64,000 nucleotides of DNA from Diphasiastrum complanatum (GCA_029204225.1 CM055098.1:23811367-23875366); one strand, 5' to 3'. Shown: positions 1 through 15,568, counted from the stretch's first letter. Notes: a model not told the origin generated them from the sequence alone. Made by a program: numbers and translations.

Positions 1-3000
1 AGACAATCACAAGACAAGAAGTAAGAATCAACACCAACCCTCTTCAAGCAAGAACAATCTTATTTCCAATGAGAAAGGAGAAGAGGATGAGTCCTCTCAA
101 GCTTCCACATCCAAGAAGAAGAAGAAAACCATCAAGTGTTTCTTTTGTGGCAAGAAGGGGCATTATGCCACCAATTGCTTCAAGAAGAAGAGTCAATTCA
201 AGCAAGCCAGCATTTCTAATGAAGAGAAGGAAGATGCTCATGCAAGTGATGGAGAGGGATCTCTTATGGTCTCGAGTTTTTCTTCATCACCTTTCAAGAA
301 GGATGGTTCGTGGTATATCGACAGTGGATCTTCCTCACATATGTGTGGCTCCAAGCATTCTTTTTCATCCATGTCACCTTGTGAAGGAGCAAAGAAGTCC
401 ATCTACACAACAAATGATCATGAGTGTGCTATTGAAGGCATAGGGACCATTACCTTAAAGCTTTCATCATCAAAAGTTCTTTCTCTATCTAGAGTACTTT
501 TTGTTCCTAAGTTAACAAAAAATCTTATTAGTGTTGGAAAATTGTTTGATATTGGACTAGATGTGAATTTCAATGTTGATATATGTACAATCAAGAAGCA
601 TGATGAGATCCTTGCATTTGGGTCTAGATATGGTTGAATCTACAAGCTTGATCCCAAAGAGTATGCTAACTCTTGTTATAGTGCTTTTGCTTCTCATATG
701 TCTTTGGAGGAACTATGGCATAGAAGGTTGGGGCATCCTAACTATAGTTCTATGGTGTCCATGGTCAAGAAAGCCAAAGCTATTGGCTTGCCTAATCTTA
801 TCTCCAAGAATTTCAAGCCATGTGAGGCTTGTGCCATATCTAAGTCTCATAAGAAGCCTTTTTCAAAGTCATCTATCAAGACTACACATCCATTAGAGCT
901 CATACACTCGGATGTGCACTTCTCATCTTCAAAGAGCAAGGGTGGTGCTACTTGATTTGTAACTTTCATCGATGATTTCACAAGATTTACTTGGTTATAT
1001 CTTCTAGCTTCAAAGTCTATGGTGTTTGACTATTTCCTAAAGTTCAAATCTCTAGTTGAAAAGCAATTTTCATACAAAATCAAGATTCTTAGAAGTGATG
1101 GAGGTGGTGAGTACACTTCCAATAAATTTCATGATTATTGTGAGCTTGAAGGCATTAAAAGGGAGTTTTCTTGTGCATATACACCATCTCAAAATGGGGT
1201 GGCTGAAAGAAAGAACAGAACATTGTGTGAATGTGCCAAAACCATTAGAATTGAGGCATCCTTGCCAAAAGACTTCTAAGTTGATTGCATCTTTTGCAAT
1301 CAACTCCCTCATGTTGCACTTGGAGGAAAGTCACCATATGAAGCACTTTATTTGAAGAAACCTAAGGTTGAATACCTTAGAGTATTTGGATGCATTTGCT
1401 TTGTCCATATTCCCTTGGAAATGAGAAAGAAAGATGATCCTTGTGCAAGCAAAGGAGTAATGGTTGGATATTCATCCAACAAGAAAGCCTATCGAATCTA
1501 CATGCTCTCTACTTCTAAAGTAATTGATAGTAGAGATGTAGTTTTTCATGAAGAAGAAAAGTCCAATCTTGGAGGGTCCAAGATCAAGCAACCTCAAAAT
1601 ATATCATCTTTTGTTATTGAAGACAATCAACATATGGAGGAGTCAAGATTTGAAGATGGAAGTCCTCGGTTTTTTACTCCTAGAAGATCCATGAGGGAGA
1701 GATCCGAGCCTAAGAGGCTCACTTATGATGACAAAGGAAAACAAGTGGATCTTGATTCCACTTATGCTTATTTTGTTTCTCACGAGGAGCCCAAAGATGT
1801 CCAAGAAGCCCTCAATACCAAGGACTGGTATGAGGCCATGAAGATTGAATATTATGCCTTGATCACCAACCACACATGGGAGCTAGTGGATCCACCACCT
1901 AACATGCATGTCATTGGATGCAAGTGTAAGATCAAGTACAATCATGATGGCTCCATCAACAAGTACAAGGCAAGATTATGTGCTAAAGGCTTTTCACAAA
2001 TATATGGTCTTGACTATGAAGAAACCTTTGCTCCTGTAGCAAAGGTGGTGACAATAAGAATCATAATCTCTCTTGTCTTATTTTTTAAGTGGAAATTGTA
2101 TCAACTTGATGTCTCCAATGCTTTTTTGATGGCTATCTTGAGGAGGAGATATACACAAAAAAACCTCAAGGATTTATCATGGATAAATCTAAGGTGTGTT
2201 TGCTAGTTAGAAGTCTTTATGGATTGAAGCAAGCACCTAGATCATGGTATTCAAGACTCAACAACTTTCTACTTTCATTACAATTTGTGCTTAGTGACTA
2301 TGATCCTTCTATGTACTTAAAGTTTGATGGTAGTAATATTGTCATTCTTCTAATCTATGTAGATGACATTATTCTTAGTGGAAGTTGTTTGATGCTAGTT
2401 CAAGAAACTAAGGATGCATTAGGAAGAGAATTTAAAATGCAAGAGCTAGGAGAGATCCATTACATTTTAGGCCTTGAGATTGATTCTCATGAAGAGTATG
2501 CTTTTATTTGTCAATCTAGATATGTCTTTTCTATGCTGAGAAAATTCAAGATGCAAAATTGTAAAGGCATAGATACTCCCATGGAGCAACATGTAAAAGA
2601 TCCTATTAAAGGTGATGAAAGATCCTTCGAGGACATCACACTTTATAGGAGTCTTATAGGCTCCTTAATTTGGCTTACTATCACTAGACCCGATTTGAGC
2701 TATTGTGTGCACAAATTGAGTCAATTTATGCAAGATCCTAGGATCCAACATTGGAAGATGGCCAAGAGAGTTCTAAGATATGTATCTTCTACTCAAAATT
2801 ATGGTTAATTGTACAAGAATGAAGATCTAACCATTGTTGGCTATTCGGATTCCAATTTTGCAAGTGATAAGATGGATCGAAAGTCCATCAATGCATATAC
2901 TATCTTTCTTGGAGGCAATCTTGTGTCTTGGCTTTCAAAGAAGCAAGATACCATATCTTTATCTTCTTGTGAGGCCGAGTACAAAGCACTCACTACAACA

Positions 3001-3335
3001 ACTAAAGAGGTGCTTTGGAACAAGAGGTTAATCATGGAGCTAAAGTGCATCAAAGAGGATCATCTTCCCTTGATCAAATGTGACAACATATCGGCCCAAG
3101 CTCTTGCAAACAATCCTATTTTTCATGCAAGAAGCAAGCATATAGAAGTGGCACACCATTTTGTAAGGGAAAAGCTCATTGGAGGTGAAATCAACTTGGA
3201 ACACGTCGACACATCTTCATGTATTGCTGATCTTCTCACAAAGCCACTTTGCAAAAGTGCCTTCTCAATGCATAGATCTAATCTTGGTCTTATCTCAAGA
3301 TCAATGCTTGATCCACATAAGATACATTTTTAGGA
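1..3335 (+). pseudogene. Ty1/copia gag-pol polyprotein, decayed (copia-1), 5' end outside window
   Basis: Retrotransposon polyprotein in copia order. A CCHC zinc knuckle (CFFCGKKGHYATNCF, about 138-182) is followed by an aspartic protease with active site DSGSSSHM (about 318-345). Next come the GAG-pre-integrase motif LWHRRLGHPN (about 713-742), the integrase core (FIDDFTRFTWLY about 967-1000; SDGGGEY about 1096; QNGVAERKNRT about 1190-1220), reverse transcriptase (YEETFAPVAKV about 2017; LIYVDDIIL about 2350-2376) and RNase H (SDSNFASDKMDRKS about 2846). It is broken by in-frame stops near 637, 955, 1277 and 2806 and by a frameshift near 2200, so it is dead. Copia-2 (11.65-14.8 kb) is the same family: both carry the segment SSFSSSPFKKDG before the protease. 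The LTR and most of gag on the left are outside the window or lost. Confidence 0.93.
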
Positions 3336-3338
3336 GGA
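3331..3338 (+). other. polypurine tract of copia-1
   Basis: AGGAGGAG lies directly before a TGTCAAAAT 3' LTR start, a few bases after the RNase H stop. The same arrangement (AGGAGGAGTGTTAAAATTGG) ends copia-2. Confidence 0.75.
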
Positions 3339-3711
3339 GTGTCAAAATATTGGAAAAATCTATCTAATGTTGTGAGTAGGGGTCCTAAAAATGCCAAAGA
3401 TGAATTAGGCTCTTTTGGCTTAGTAAAAGACCCATCTTAGAATAAAATATTTAAGGTAGGTAGAAGTAGACACTCGAGCTACCATAGGAATTGCCATTTG
3501 TACTTTGCATGCCACATTCAATGCATGAAAAGACTAGGTGGCACAATTAGATATAGTGAGGTGGCTTGAATAATTCTAGATAACTTGAGAGGTGGATTCA
3601 CAACTCCATTTCAACTCAAAGTAGGAGAAGATTCCATGGATCTATATATATGTGATGTACTCTCATTGATCTCCATCACTTTGTTGCTCCTCCTCAGTCC
3701 TTGCAAGATCA
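3339..3711 (+). repeat. 3' LTR of copia-1 (right border uncertain)
   Basis: This is the noncoding sequence right after the polypurine tract. It begins with TG and contains a TATA-like CTATATATATG near 3642 and the element CACTCGAGCTACC near 3471, also seen in the copia-2 LTR (ACTCGAGCTAC near 14941). No second LTR is in the window for comparison. The right edge is set where minus-strand gag homology begins. Confidence 0.6.
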
Positions 3712-3965
3712 TTGACATTCTTGCCTTGGTGTGGAGCATCCTACACTCTTCAGCCACTAATACACTGTGAAGTCTTTCTATTGTTGGCAAAGTATCTTGG
3801 TGGATGGCAAAACTTTGGACCAAATTTGCAAAGTCATCTCCTAGCCATTAAGGACAATTTGTACAAGCTCTCCATCATGAATCTTCTCTCCAACTCCCTA
3901 TTTAGATACTTGGTTCTGAGTACATAATCATGTGCACTTTCCTCACTTCTCCTCATGATTTGCAA
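3712..3965 (-). pseudogene. copia gag (UBN2-type) fragment
   Basis: Read on the minus strand this gives RRSEESAHDYVLRTKYLNRE, then after a frame change GDDFANLVQSFA and LPTIERLHSVLVAEECR. This is the conserved C-terminal half of copia gag and resembles the gag ORF at 16308-16982 (EYLPSLEALQGVLIAEEYR). Stops and frameshifts interrupt it. It abuts the copia-1 LTR, so one element was inserted in or recombined with the other. Together with the primer site at 4393-4405 and the LTR beyond it, it is the 5' part of a minus-strand copia element. Confidence 0.6.
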
Positions 3966-4392
3966 AATCTGATTCACTAGTACATGCTGATACTTCTCTC
4001 AACAAATCATTGCTCACATGCATCTTCATACAATGAAGTGCAAGCCTAGATCTCTTCTTGTATCTAGCTAACTATTAATTAGATTTCATGACCCTATGTC
4101 AAATCTAATCAATGGCACTCAATCTTGGTAGCTTATCCTAAGGTTTCCACCAAAAATTACATCAAAAGCTCACAAATTGAATTTCTTTGGATCAAATAAA
4201 TACCATGCATTAAATGTAGGTTCAGAGGTGCCCACACATGTGGATAGTATAGATTTGGACCCCTACCAAATTTGGGATCAAATCTCCTCACCAAAATCAA
4301 GATTCTAGCTTGCCCTCTCAATACTAGTTTTTAGCACCAAAACTTGCTAAAAATGGAGTTGCATTAGATCAATGGCTTATGCTCTTGTAATT

Positions 4393-4405
4393 GGATCTGA
4401 TACCA
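4393..4405 (-). other. primer binding site, minus-strand copia
   Basis: The reverse complement reads TGGTATCAGATCC, close to the plant tRNA-iMet primer site TGGTATCAGAGC. It is followed at 4406 by TGTGAAAGTAC, the inverted terminal end of an LTR. Confidence 0.6.
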
Positions 4406-6205
4406 TGTGAAAGTACTGTACTTTAGGACCGTAAATGGATCTACAAAAGATCCACAAGAGTGATTGGATGCCTGCTTAACAATCTATCCAAAAACTAGAC
4501 ACAAAAAAGTTGATCTAGCTTGGCAATTTGACAAACAACAAGCATTAACAATCAAAAGCATTGATCAACATTAAAATCCGAGCCCACATGTGTGTACTAA
4601 AGGTTCAACCTGAGAAACAAGTAGAAATTGATTTGGTTTCATTTGAATCACAAAAACTCAATGTACATAGTGAACTAGCTTGAGATTGCCAATGAGCTCC
4701 AAAAATATTCTATCTTCTCACTATGAGAGCTTGGAATACATAGCAAATTCGATTCCCTTATTGAAGTTAGGTGGTTTTCCAGCATGTAATAAGGAAGTTA
4801 ACTTACTCTTATTGCCCTGAAATGAAACCCTTGCCTAGATCCTAGAGTTGTGCTTGGTACATAGCTAGTTGGTCAAATTTTCACCTTAAACTTAGGTGTA
4901 GGCCCTATAAAGTAGGGATGACCACCAAATAGACATGACCAACTATCTTGAATTGACCTAACCTACATTAGGAGTGGATTTTCACGTGTCATCTTGGCCT
5001 TCCATGTTTGGAACCCAAGTATACACAATATTTACAAAGTTCTACATGGCTAGATTTGCCAAAATAGGCTATTTTTCACACCTACATGTAGTATCTCCAA
5101 GTATTCCATCCTCTAATTCTATTGGGCCCCCTTTTTAGCACCTCTCACATCCTATTGGATGAGTGACTCAATATCCCTTGATTTTGATTGGACCCTTCCT
5201 GTTGGAAATGGTGAACTCATGCCACCATTCCCTAGCGTTCCCCTAAGATGAAGTGAAGGCCGAAGGAAAGGTGTTCATTCCTGCAATAAATCGTTTGACA
5301 AATCCATGACAAAATGTTCAACGTTCATCCCTGCTACCAAATGACGAAGACACCTTGGAAGGAAAGGACGAACCAAAGAGAAACAAGTCAAGTCAACCAT
5401 TGGTAGCTCGACGATAACCAACAATTTAGGATTAAACTTGTCTTGTAAATTGTTGTTTAGTGGCCTTACAATTCCCCAGATAGATAAGTAAAAGGATCTA
5501 CTATAGATCAAATAGAAAAAACTTACGTAGAGAGAGAGTAACAAGACTTCAGATAGTCCCTCTTGGCAAGTCAAGACCAAACCCTTTGAACCCTTCAATA
5601 TATAGCATAATAGGTAAACATACAGCTGTATAAAGTATAACAATACAAAGTACCATAAAGCGAAGCAAGTTCTAAGATACCCATATGTTATCTGCCACCA
5701 TCCCACACAACAAAACCGCACAAGTTAGTCGCGTGAGGAAGACAGGTGTCATAGCTTAGCATAACTTGTTATCCATGTCTGAAACAAGATTCACTACTTT
5801 ATCAGCTAAATTGCAATTATAAAAAGTACGCCAATCTTTCCAATCATTCACTCCATTATTAAGCAATACATTCTACTCTTTAACAAAGCCGTATCAGGGC
5901 ATAAGCCATACCGATCAGTACAAGAGCAAAAGACATGTATTAGGTTTACATTTACATTTTCCATGTAAGCAACTATACTTCACTATACTGATGGATAGAG
6001 ATATGATTATGGTCATAGCGCTAGGTACTAGAGCACTTCCGTGCTATACTAGCACCCATGGATATCTCGTAACTGTTTTTCGAGAGCCCAAACACCAAAC
6101 AACTTGGGCAAATCCATGCCATTCAAGTGTACCATTGTCAAGCTCTATATGAGTACGTGACCTTACAAACAACACTGGAACATCGGATGCAAGCAAATTT
6201 AATTA
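4406..6205 (-). repeat. probable 5' LTR of the minus-strand copia plus unassigned sequence
   Basis: An LTR (minus strand, inner end at 4406) should start here, but its outer border cannot be set without a second copy. A 148-codon minus frame at 5275-5721 is open, but its composition (runs of Leu, Tyr and Phe) and lack of any recognisable domain suggest chance. No other gene is visible. Confidence 0.35.
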
Positions 6206-6453
6206 AATAAAATGTCAATTTCAATATTGACAATTGTGTGATCAAGAAGGATGGTGAGATCCTTGCATATGGATCAATATTTGAAGGCATCTACAAATTG
6301 GATCCAAGTGAGAGTGCAAACTCTCTTGATGTTTCTTATATGTCCAATATTTCAAAGGAGGATGATCACACAAGATGCACATATCTTCTCTCTTCAAGTA
6401 TTATGGTGTACATAAGATCATACTATTCTAACATTATTAGTTATTACCTTTAG
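6206..6453 (+). pseudogene. copia protease/integrase fragment with internal deletion
   Basis: VNFNID...IKKDGEILAYGS and IYKLDPSESANS match the end of the copia-1 protease region (VNFNVD, IKKHDEILAFGS, IYKLDPKEYANS). The frame then jumps to DDHTRCTYLLSSSIMVY, equivalent to the integrase DDFTRFTWLYLLASKSMVF. The whole GAG-pre-integrase segment between them is missing. It is a small dead remnant of the copia-1/2 family. Confidence 0.7.
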
Positions 6454-8834
<2,381 letters not shown>

Positions 8835-9072
8835 TCAAGCTTCTTTCGAAGCTTATCAGGAACATGTGCATAAGCTGCACAACCAAAGATTCGGATTTGA
8901 GTCAGATTGGGTTTTCTATCCCACCATAATTTGTGTGGTGTCATGTGATGAATACTAGATTTTTATGTCTCGTTCTGAATGTAAGCAGTTGTAGCTACTG
9001 CTTCAGCCCACATCACTCTTGGAGCCTTCAAATAGGCCATCATGCACCTGGCAGCTTCCATTAGAGTCCTTG
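8835..9072 (-). pseudogene. copia integrase C-terminal fragment
   Basis: The minus strand encodes MEAARCMMAYLKAPRVMWAE, then WWDRKPNLTQIRIFGC and YAHVPDKLRKKLDEK. This is the end of the copia integrase core and the start of the C-terminal domain. One stop interrupts it (QNET*KSS). It abuts + strand copia sequence at about 9073, so the two are an inverted junction. Confidence 0.75.
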
Positions 9073-9850
9073 GAAGACCGTACTATGATGTGCCAACTGT
9101 GACAAAGGGAGCAGAGGACGAACACTCAGATGAAGATGTTCGAGTTGCATCTCATTTGAGTGACGAATCAGACGAAGAAAGATTTGCGAGACAGCCTACT
9201 GTTGCATTACTTGTAAATCGAAATGGTTCCGGACCTAGCAGAGCAGATAAAGACAAGAGCATTGTAGTTTCAGGAGGATCTCCTAGAAGATCGACAAGAG
9301 AATGAAGAGCGTCAGAAATTTTTGTGCCAGGCAGCTCAGCTTCTATGTTAGAAGAGTTTTGTGGATTCAGTGATGAACCACAGACATTCGAGGAAGCAAT
9401 TGAATGTCAAGAGAAGGACAAATGGATCCAAGCCATGAATGAGAAAATGGAATCCATGAGGAAGAACCAAGTATGGACGTTGTAGCCATTACCAAATAAG
9501 CGAAAGACTATAAAATGCAAGTGGGTGTACAAGCTGAAGTATGGACCGGATGGAGATATTTCACAGTATAAAGCAAGACTTGTAGCGAAGGGATTTTCTC
9601 AGAGATATGGTATCGACTATGTTGAGACCTTCTCTCTTGTCGTAAAACATTCATTCCTACATTTATTGTTTGCATATGCAGCTGCTTATGATCTCAGGAT
9701 TCACATCGTGGACAGAAAATAGCCTTCTTGCATGGTGAGCTAGACGAAGAAGTCTACATGGATCAACCTCCAGGCTACATTTCAAACTCACTTCCTACTT
9801 ATGCATGCAGAATGCACAAGAGTATCTACGGTTTGAAGCAATCAGTGCGA
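9073..9850 (+). pseudogene. copia integrase-RT linker and RT N-terminus
   Basis: A variable acidic linker is followed by FCGFSDEPQTFEEAIECQEK, KCKWVYKLKYGPDG, YKARLVAKGFSQRYGIDYVE, TFSLVVKHSFLHLLFAYAAA and, after frame breaks, YGLKQ. These are RT motifs of a copia family related to the minus-strand copy at 17.2-18.8 kb (FCGFSDEPQTS; LVVKGFSHKYGIDY). A stop replaces the codon after NQVWTL near 9484, and it is truncated before the YVDD box. Confidence 0.8.
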
Positions 9851-10120
9851 AAGTCGATTTGCTCTCAAGATCGAGGTATTTCTTGACATTCATTGATGAT
9901 TACAACCGTATGACAACAATCTACTATCTATAGAAGAAATCTTAAGTGTTTGACTCTTTCAAGAAGTTTGTGGCATTTGTAGAGAGCCACACCTTGAAGA
10001 AGGTACAGATCATCAGGTCTGACAATGGAGGTGAGTATCAAGAACCTACCAAGAACAAGAAATAGAGTATCAATTCACTCATGCATACACACTCAAATAT
10101 AATGGTGTCACAGAAGTTTG
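9851..10120 (+). pseudogene. copia integrase core fragment
   Basis: [20 protein letters not shown] and later KKVQIIRSDNGGEYQ give two integrase Asp motifs out of their usual order, because the segment follows RT sequence. Several stops are present. A piece was probably moved by recombination between copia copies. Confidence 0.7.
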
Positions 10121-10425
10121 TATTTTTGTTCTGATTGAAGATTGTCAGTGTATCGATCTGAAGGTCTTCTTTGTCTTGTTGACCTTCTTGGTTTAGTTCA
10201 TCGTTGCTGGTTCATTTCTTTTTCGACAGGCTGATCTTCGGCTTCCTGCTTTGGAATCTAGGGCTCTACATTCTATGGTGATGTTTGTCCTCAATCTCCC
10301 TCTTGAATTGGCATCAATGTGAAGATCTCATGGCCTTTTTCTTCCTTTAATCCAAGAAGTGTGGATTCGTCAAATTTCACATCTCTACTCGACACAACTT
10401 TCTTCATGGTTGGGTTGTAGAGTCT
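10121..10425 (-). pseudogene. copia integrase-RT linker fragment
   Basis: The minus strand gives RLYNPTMKKVVSSRDVKFDE and LGLKEEKGHEIFTLMP, the copia integrase C-terminus with its acidic linker. It is the opposite orientation to its left neighbour and has one or more stops. Confidence 0.65.
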
Positions 10426-10837
<412 letters not shown>

Positions 10838-10976
10838 TCCACACCTAGAATAATGGGCGTATCTCTCTCTTTTTCACTTCGGCCAAACTAGACAGACTCC
10901 CCCTTGGAATCTCTTTGGTTCTCTAGGGCCATTACCTTAAATTCTAAGTTGCTATCCCTGATTAAAGGGAGACTCT

Positions 10977-11446
10977 TGTTAAAATCCTGTTAGGGTCTAG
11001 TGTAGTGTGCAAATCACATCAATCAATCACCATAGACACTCCTCACAAGCTCTCAAAGATGACACAATGAAAGCTTTAGATTACAAAGAGAAAACTGTAC
11101 ATATGCCAAAAGCCCCAACATGCATGGGCTCGACAAGTGTCAACACACTGAAAAGGCACCTGGGTGACTAAAAGGCCCAACATGGGCTAAAATACTGACA
11201 TAACAAACCCAGGACATGTCCCTGAGTATAGCATAACGAAAGCAAAATATGTTGTACATGCTAATTTTCCTACGTGTGTGGCTACTCGGCTAACTCAAGT
11301 AGCCATCTACGGGTCAGTGCCCGACTGGATAGTGGGTCACGTCCCGAACACAACTGAATACAGTAAATCTAACTAACTGTATACCAATTATAGTCTCACA
11401 TTTGAAGCTTACAAAATATGAATCAAATTAACTCTGATTTCTAACA
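10977..11446 (-). repeat. copia-type 3' LTR, minus orientation
   Basis: On the minus strand the block begins TGTTAGAAATCAGAG at 11446, preceded by a purine tract (AAGAGAGAG). It plausibly ends ...TTTTAACA at 10977. The TG...CA ends and polypurine tract fit a copia 3' LTR. Only a few tens of bases of its internal region remain before copia-2 begins. The left border is inferred from the TG/CA rule. Confidence 0.55.
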
Positions 11447-11649
11447 CTCTCTCTTAAGCTCAAATGTGATAGGAGTAAAGAAATAAATTGCAACAACATC
11501 TGGAGTGTCCAAAAGATGTTATGCATATCCTTGCTACCCTGTATTTGACTCACACTCAAGCACACCATCAAAGCACCAGGTTTGGCACAAAGTATCATGC
11601 AAACACAATGCTCATTAGAGAGTCTACCACACTCTCAAAGATGGTGAAG

Positions 11650-14600
11650 AGGATGATACATCTCATCCTTCTAACTCAAAGACCAAGAAGAAGAAAGTGA
11701 AGTATTTCTTCTGTGGCAAGAAGGGGCACTATGCCTCTAATTGCTTCAAGAAGAAAAACCAACTCAAGCAAGCTAATCTCTCCAAAGAGATTGAAGAAGA
11801 TTCTGTTGCAAGTGATGGAGAATGATCACTTATGGTGTCCAGTTTTTCTTCATCACCTTTCAAGAAAGATGGAGCTTGGTGCATAGACAGTGGAGCCTCT
11901 TCACATATGTGCTATTCAAAGGAGTCATTTGACTCAATCTTACCTTTCAAAGGACTCAAGAGATCTATTTACACAACTAATGATCATGAGTGCCCAATAG
12001 AAGAAATTGGCAACATTCCATTGAAACTTGCTTCTTCAAAAGTTCTTGCACTTTCTAATGTTATTTTCATTCCAAAACTTACAAAGAGCTTAGATGGAAC
12101 TAGATGTGGTGGAATTTTTAAGTTGAATTCTTATGAGAATGCAAACCTTTGTAAAGTTTCTTTGTTATCTAAGGAGGAGCTGTGGCATAGATGGTTGGGT
12201 CATCCTAACTTTAAATCTATGTCATCTATGGTTAAGAAGATGAAGGCTATTGGTCTTCCAAAAGGTCTTTCTAGAGATTTCAAGCCTTGTGAGGCTTGTG
12301 CCATTGCAAAGTCACACAGAAAGCCATATCAGAAGTCTTTTATAAAGACTACTCATCCTTTGGAGCTTATACACTCAGATGTACATTTTTTCTCTTCTAA
12401 AAGTATTGGTGGTGCAACATGTTTTGTCACCTTTATTGATGACTTTACTAGATATACCTGGTTGTATCTACTTTCTTCAAGAGCAATGGTTTTTTATCAC
12501 TTCCTAATCTTCAAAGCTTATGTTGAGAAATGGTTTTATTTTAATGTTAAAGCTTTAAGATGTGATGGAGGAGATGAATACATCTCCAACAAGTTTCATG
12601 AATACTGTGAAGGTGAAGGAATAAAAAGAGAGTTTTCTTGTGCTTATTCTCCATCTCAAAATGGAGTAGCTGAGAGGAAAAACAGATCTTTATGTGAATG
12701 TGCTAAAGCAATTCGAGAAGCAGCTTCTTTGCCTATTGATTATTGGGGTGAAGCTATAAATTGTGCAAACTATTTGTGCAATAGATTACCTCACAATGCA
12801 CTTGCTGAAAAATCACCTTTTGAAGTCTTGTTTAAGAAGAAGCCTAAGGTAGATCACCTTAGAGTTTTTGGTTGTGCTTGCTTTGTTAATATGCCCTTGG
12901 AAACAAGGAAAAGAGATGATCCTAATTCTATTAAAGGGATCATGGTTGGATATGCATCCAACAAGAAAGCTTACAAAATCTATGTTCCCTCTACCTCAAC
13001 TACAATTGAGAGTAGGGATGTTATATTCCATGAAGATCAAAAATACATTCTTGAGGAGGCCGAGTTCCAAGATTCTCACAAAGATACTCCAATCATCACC
13101 TTTGAAGATTATCATGGAGAGATGGGGCCGAGAATTGGGGAGGAGTCACCTCGAATCTTTTCACCAAGGAGATCTCAAAGAGAAAGATTCGAGCCTAGAA
13201 GGCTTACCTATGAAGATAGAGGCAAGCAACTGGAAATCAACTCCACTAATTATGCCTATTTTATTTCTCATGAGGAGCCGAAGGATGTATATGATGCACT
13301 CAACTCGAAGGAATGGTACCTTGCCATGAAGGAGGAATATGAAGCTTTGATGGCCAATAAGACATGGGAGCTTGTGGATCTTCCATCCAACAAGCACATC
13401 ATTGGTTGCAAGTGGGTTTTTCGAGTCAAGTATAATCAAGATGGCACAATCAACAAGTACAAGATAGGCTTTGTGCTAAAGGTTTTGCTCAAGTTTATGG
13501 ACTTGATTATGAGGAGACCTTTGCCCCAGTTGCAAAGATGGTATCAATTGGAATCATAATTTCTCTTGCTTGTTTTGTCAATTGGCAAGTTCTTCAACTA
13601 GATATCTCTAATGCATTTCTAAATGGGTACCTAGAAGAAGAGATTTATATATATAAGCCTATTGGGTTTATCCATGATAAAGAAAAAGTTTGCTTGCTCT
13701 TCCAAAGTTTATATGGATTGAAGCAAGCTCCAAGGTCATGGTATTCTCTACTTAACACCTTTCTTGAGTCACTAGGATTTAATCTTAGTAACTATGATCC
13801 TTCCTTATATGTCAAGTTTTTTGATAAAGATATTGTCATTCTTCTTATTTATGTTGATGATATCATTTTGACATGAAGTACTATGAAGTTAGTTAAGGAA
13901 ACCAAGATTGCACTTGGAAAAGAGTTCAAGATGCAAGATCTTGGAAAAATTCACTATATTCTAGGATCAGAGATTGACTTTCTTAAAGATAAAACTTTTG
14001 TATGTCAATCCAAGTATGCTCTTTCAATGTTAAAGAAGTTCAATATGTTGAATTGTAAGAGTATAGAAACACCTATGGAGCAAAATGTAAAGGATTCTAA
14101 CAAAGGTGATGAAAGATCATTCGTGGACATCACACTTTTTAGAAGTCTTATAGGCTCCTTAATTTGGCTCACAATAACTAGACTTGACATAAGCTTTAGT
14201 GTTCATAAGTTGAGCCAGACTATGCAAAATCCTACTATCTATCATTGGAAAATGGCCAAGAGAGTGCTTAGATATATATCTTCAACTTTTGATTTTGGTT
14301 TATCGTATAAAAGTGAAGATCTTTCTATTATTGGTTATTCTAGCTCGGATTTTGCAAGTGATAGAGCAGATCGAAAATCTACAAGTGCTTCCGTCATATA
14401 TCTTGGAGGAAACTTGATATCTTGGCTTTCCAAAAAGCAAGATACTGTATCACTCTCATCATGTGAAGCTGAGTACAAGGCACTCACAACAACAACAAAG
14501 GAAGTGCTTTGAATCAAGAGGTTACTAGTGGAACTAAAGATAATCTTGGAAGAGGATCTACCTATGATCATGTGTGACAACATTTCAGCCCAAGCCCTTG

Positions 14601-14815
14601 CTAACAACCCGATATTCCATGCAAGGAGCAAGCATATCAAAGTTGCACATCACTTCGTGAGAGAGAAGCTCATTCGAGGGGAAATCAATTTGCAGCACAT
14701 CGACACATCATCTTGCATTGCTGATATGCTCACCAGACCTTTGAGCAAAAGTTCGTTCATCAAGCATAGAGCCAATCTTGGAGTTATACCAAGATCCATG
14801 TTCAAATCAATATAG
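11650..14815 (+). pseudogene. Ty1/copia gag-pol polyprotein, near complete but broken (copia-2)
   Basis: Zinc knuckle FFCGKKGHYASNCFKK (about 11708-11756) and protease DSGASSHMC (about 11887) are followed by GAG-pre-integrase LWHRWLGHPN and an integrase core (FIDDFTRYTWLY; RCDGGDEY, where the usual GGGEY is altered; QNGVAERKNRS). RT follows with LQLDISNAFLNGYLEEEIY and LIYVDDIIL, then RNase H (CEAEYKALTTTTKEVL). A frameshift lies near 13465, a TGA at about 13876 just after the YVDD box, and a TGA for Trp at about 14510. About 35 residues between the protease and GAG-pre-integrase (LISVGKLFDIG in copia-1) are deleted in frame. Same family as copia-1 and the best preserved copia here. Confidence 0.95.
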
Positions 14816-14823
14816 ATTATTCT

Positions 14824-14831
14824 TAGGAGGA
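14824..14831 (+). other. polypurine tract of copia-2
   Basis: TTAGGAGGAG directly before TGTTAAAATTGG, matching copia-1. Confidence 0.75.
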
Positions 14832-15568
14832 GTGTTAAAATTGGAAAAACAAATCATATTGATTTCTTGGCTTGCTACAAATGTTGTACCATGCAAGTAT
14901 GCAGCTCATAAATGCAAAATGCCAAGTTTGGCCTACATAGAACTCGAGCTACATGGTTATGTAATGTCTAGTTTGAAGAATACAACTTGCATATAGTTTT
15001 TAGACATAGAATTGGCAAATTCATGCTTGTAGAAACTCATGGCAATTCACATGCATTAATTGTAAGTGATCCATAGTGACATGCAAGGCATGCACAAAGT
15101 ATAATGGACACATGCATGATGATTTGTACTTTGTTAGTTATAACTAGTACACGTGTAAAAAGTTGGTAGAATTGCATGCATGGCAAGTGACAAATGTCAC
15201 ATAGACTCTAGATGTCACTTTAGTTGTCATTTTGGAGTGGATAGATGTGGTTCTACCTCGAGCTACCTCAAACTCCATAAATATGTGTAGCTCTCCTCAC
15301 AATCAATGATGAAGAACCAAAGTTTTGTAGCTACCTCATGCCATTTTGGATCTAAACTATTTTGCTTGTTATCTCTCTAGCTTTATCTCTCTAACTCGTG
15401 TTGAAGCTAATGCTAATACACTAAAATCTCGTACTTTTGTTCATTCTTTGATTCATTGCTATCATAATCTGATGCTTAGCATGCTAGATTGTGGTTAAGC
15501 CATTTCTTCTGAACTAGATCTTGCTAAACAATCTAGAATCAAGTTACTGTGCTAATCACAAAGCTTAA
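14832..15568 (+). repeat. 3' LTR of copia-2 and right flank (border uncertain)
   Basis: Begins TGTTAAAATTGG after the polypurine tract. A TATA-like CATAAATATG lies near 15277. The LTR may end near 15420 (ACTAATACA-like end); the remainder to 15568 is unassigned and abuts the truncated 3' end of the minus-strand copia. Confidence 0.55.

Noticed and set aside
5275-5721. 148-codon minus-strand frame with hydrophobic stretches
   Set aside because: No recognisable domain, sits in probable LTR or flank sequence, and composition fits chance AT-rich translation.
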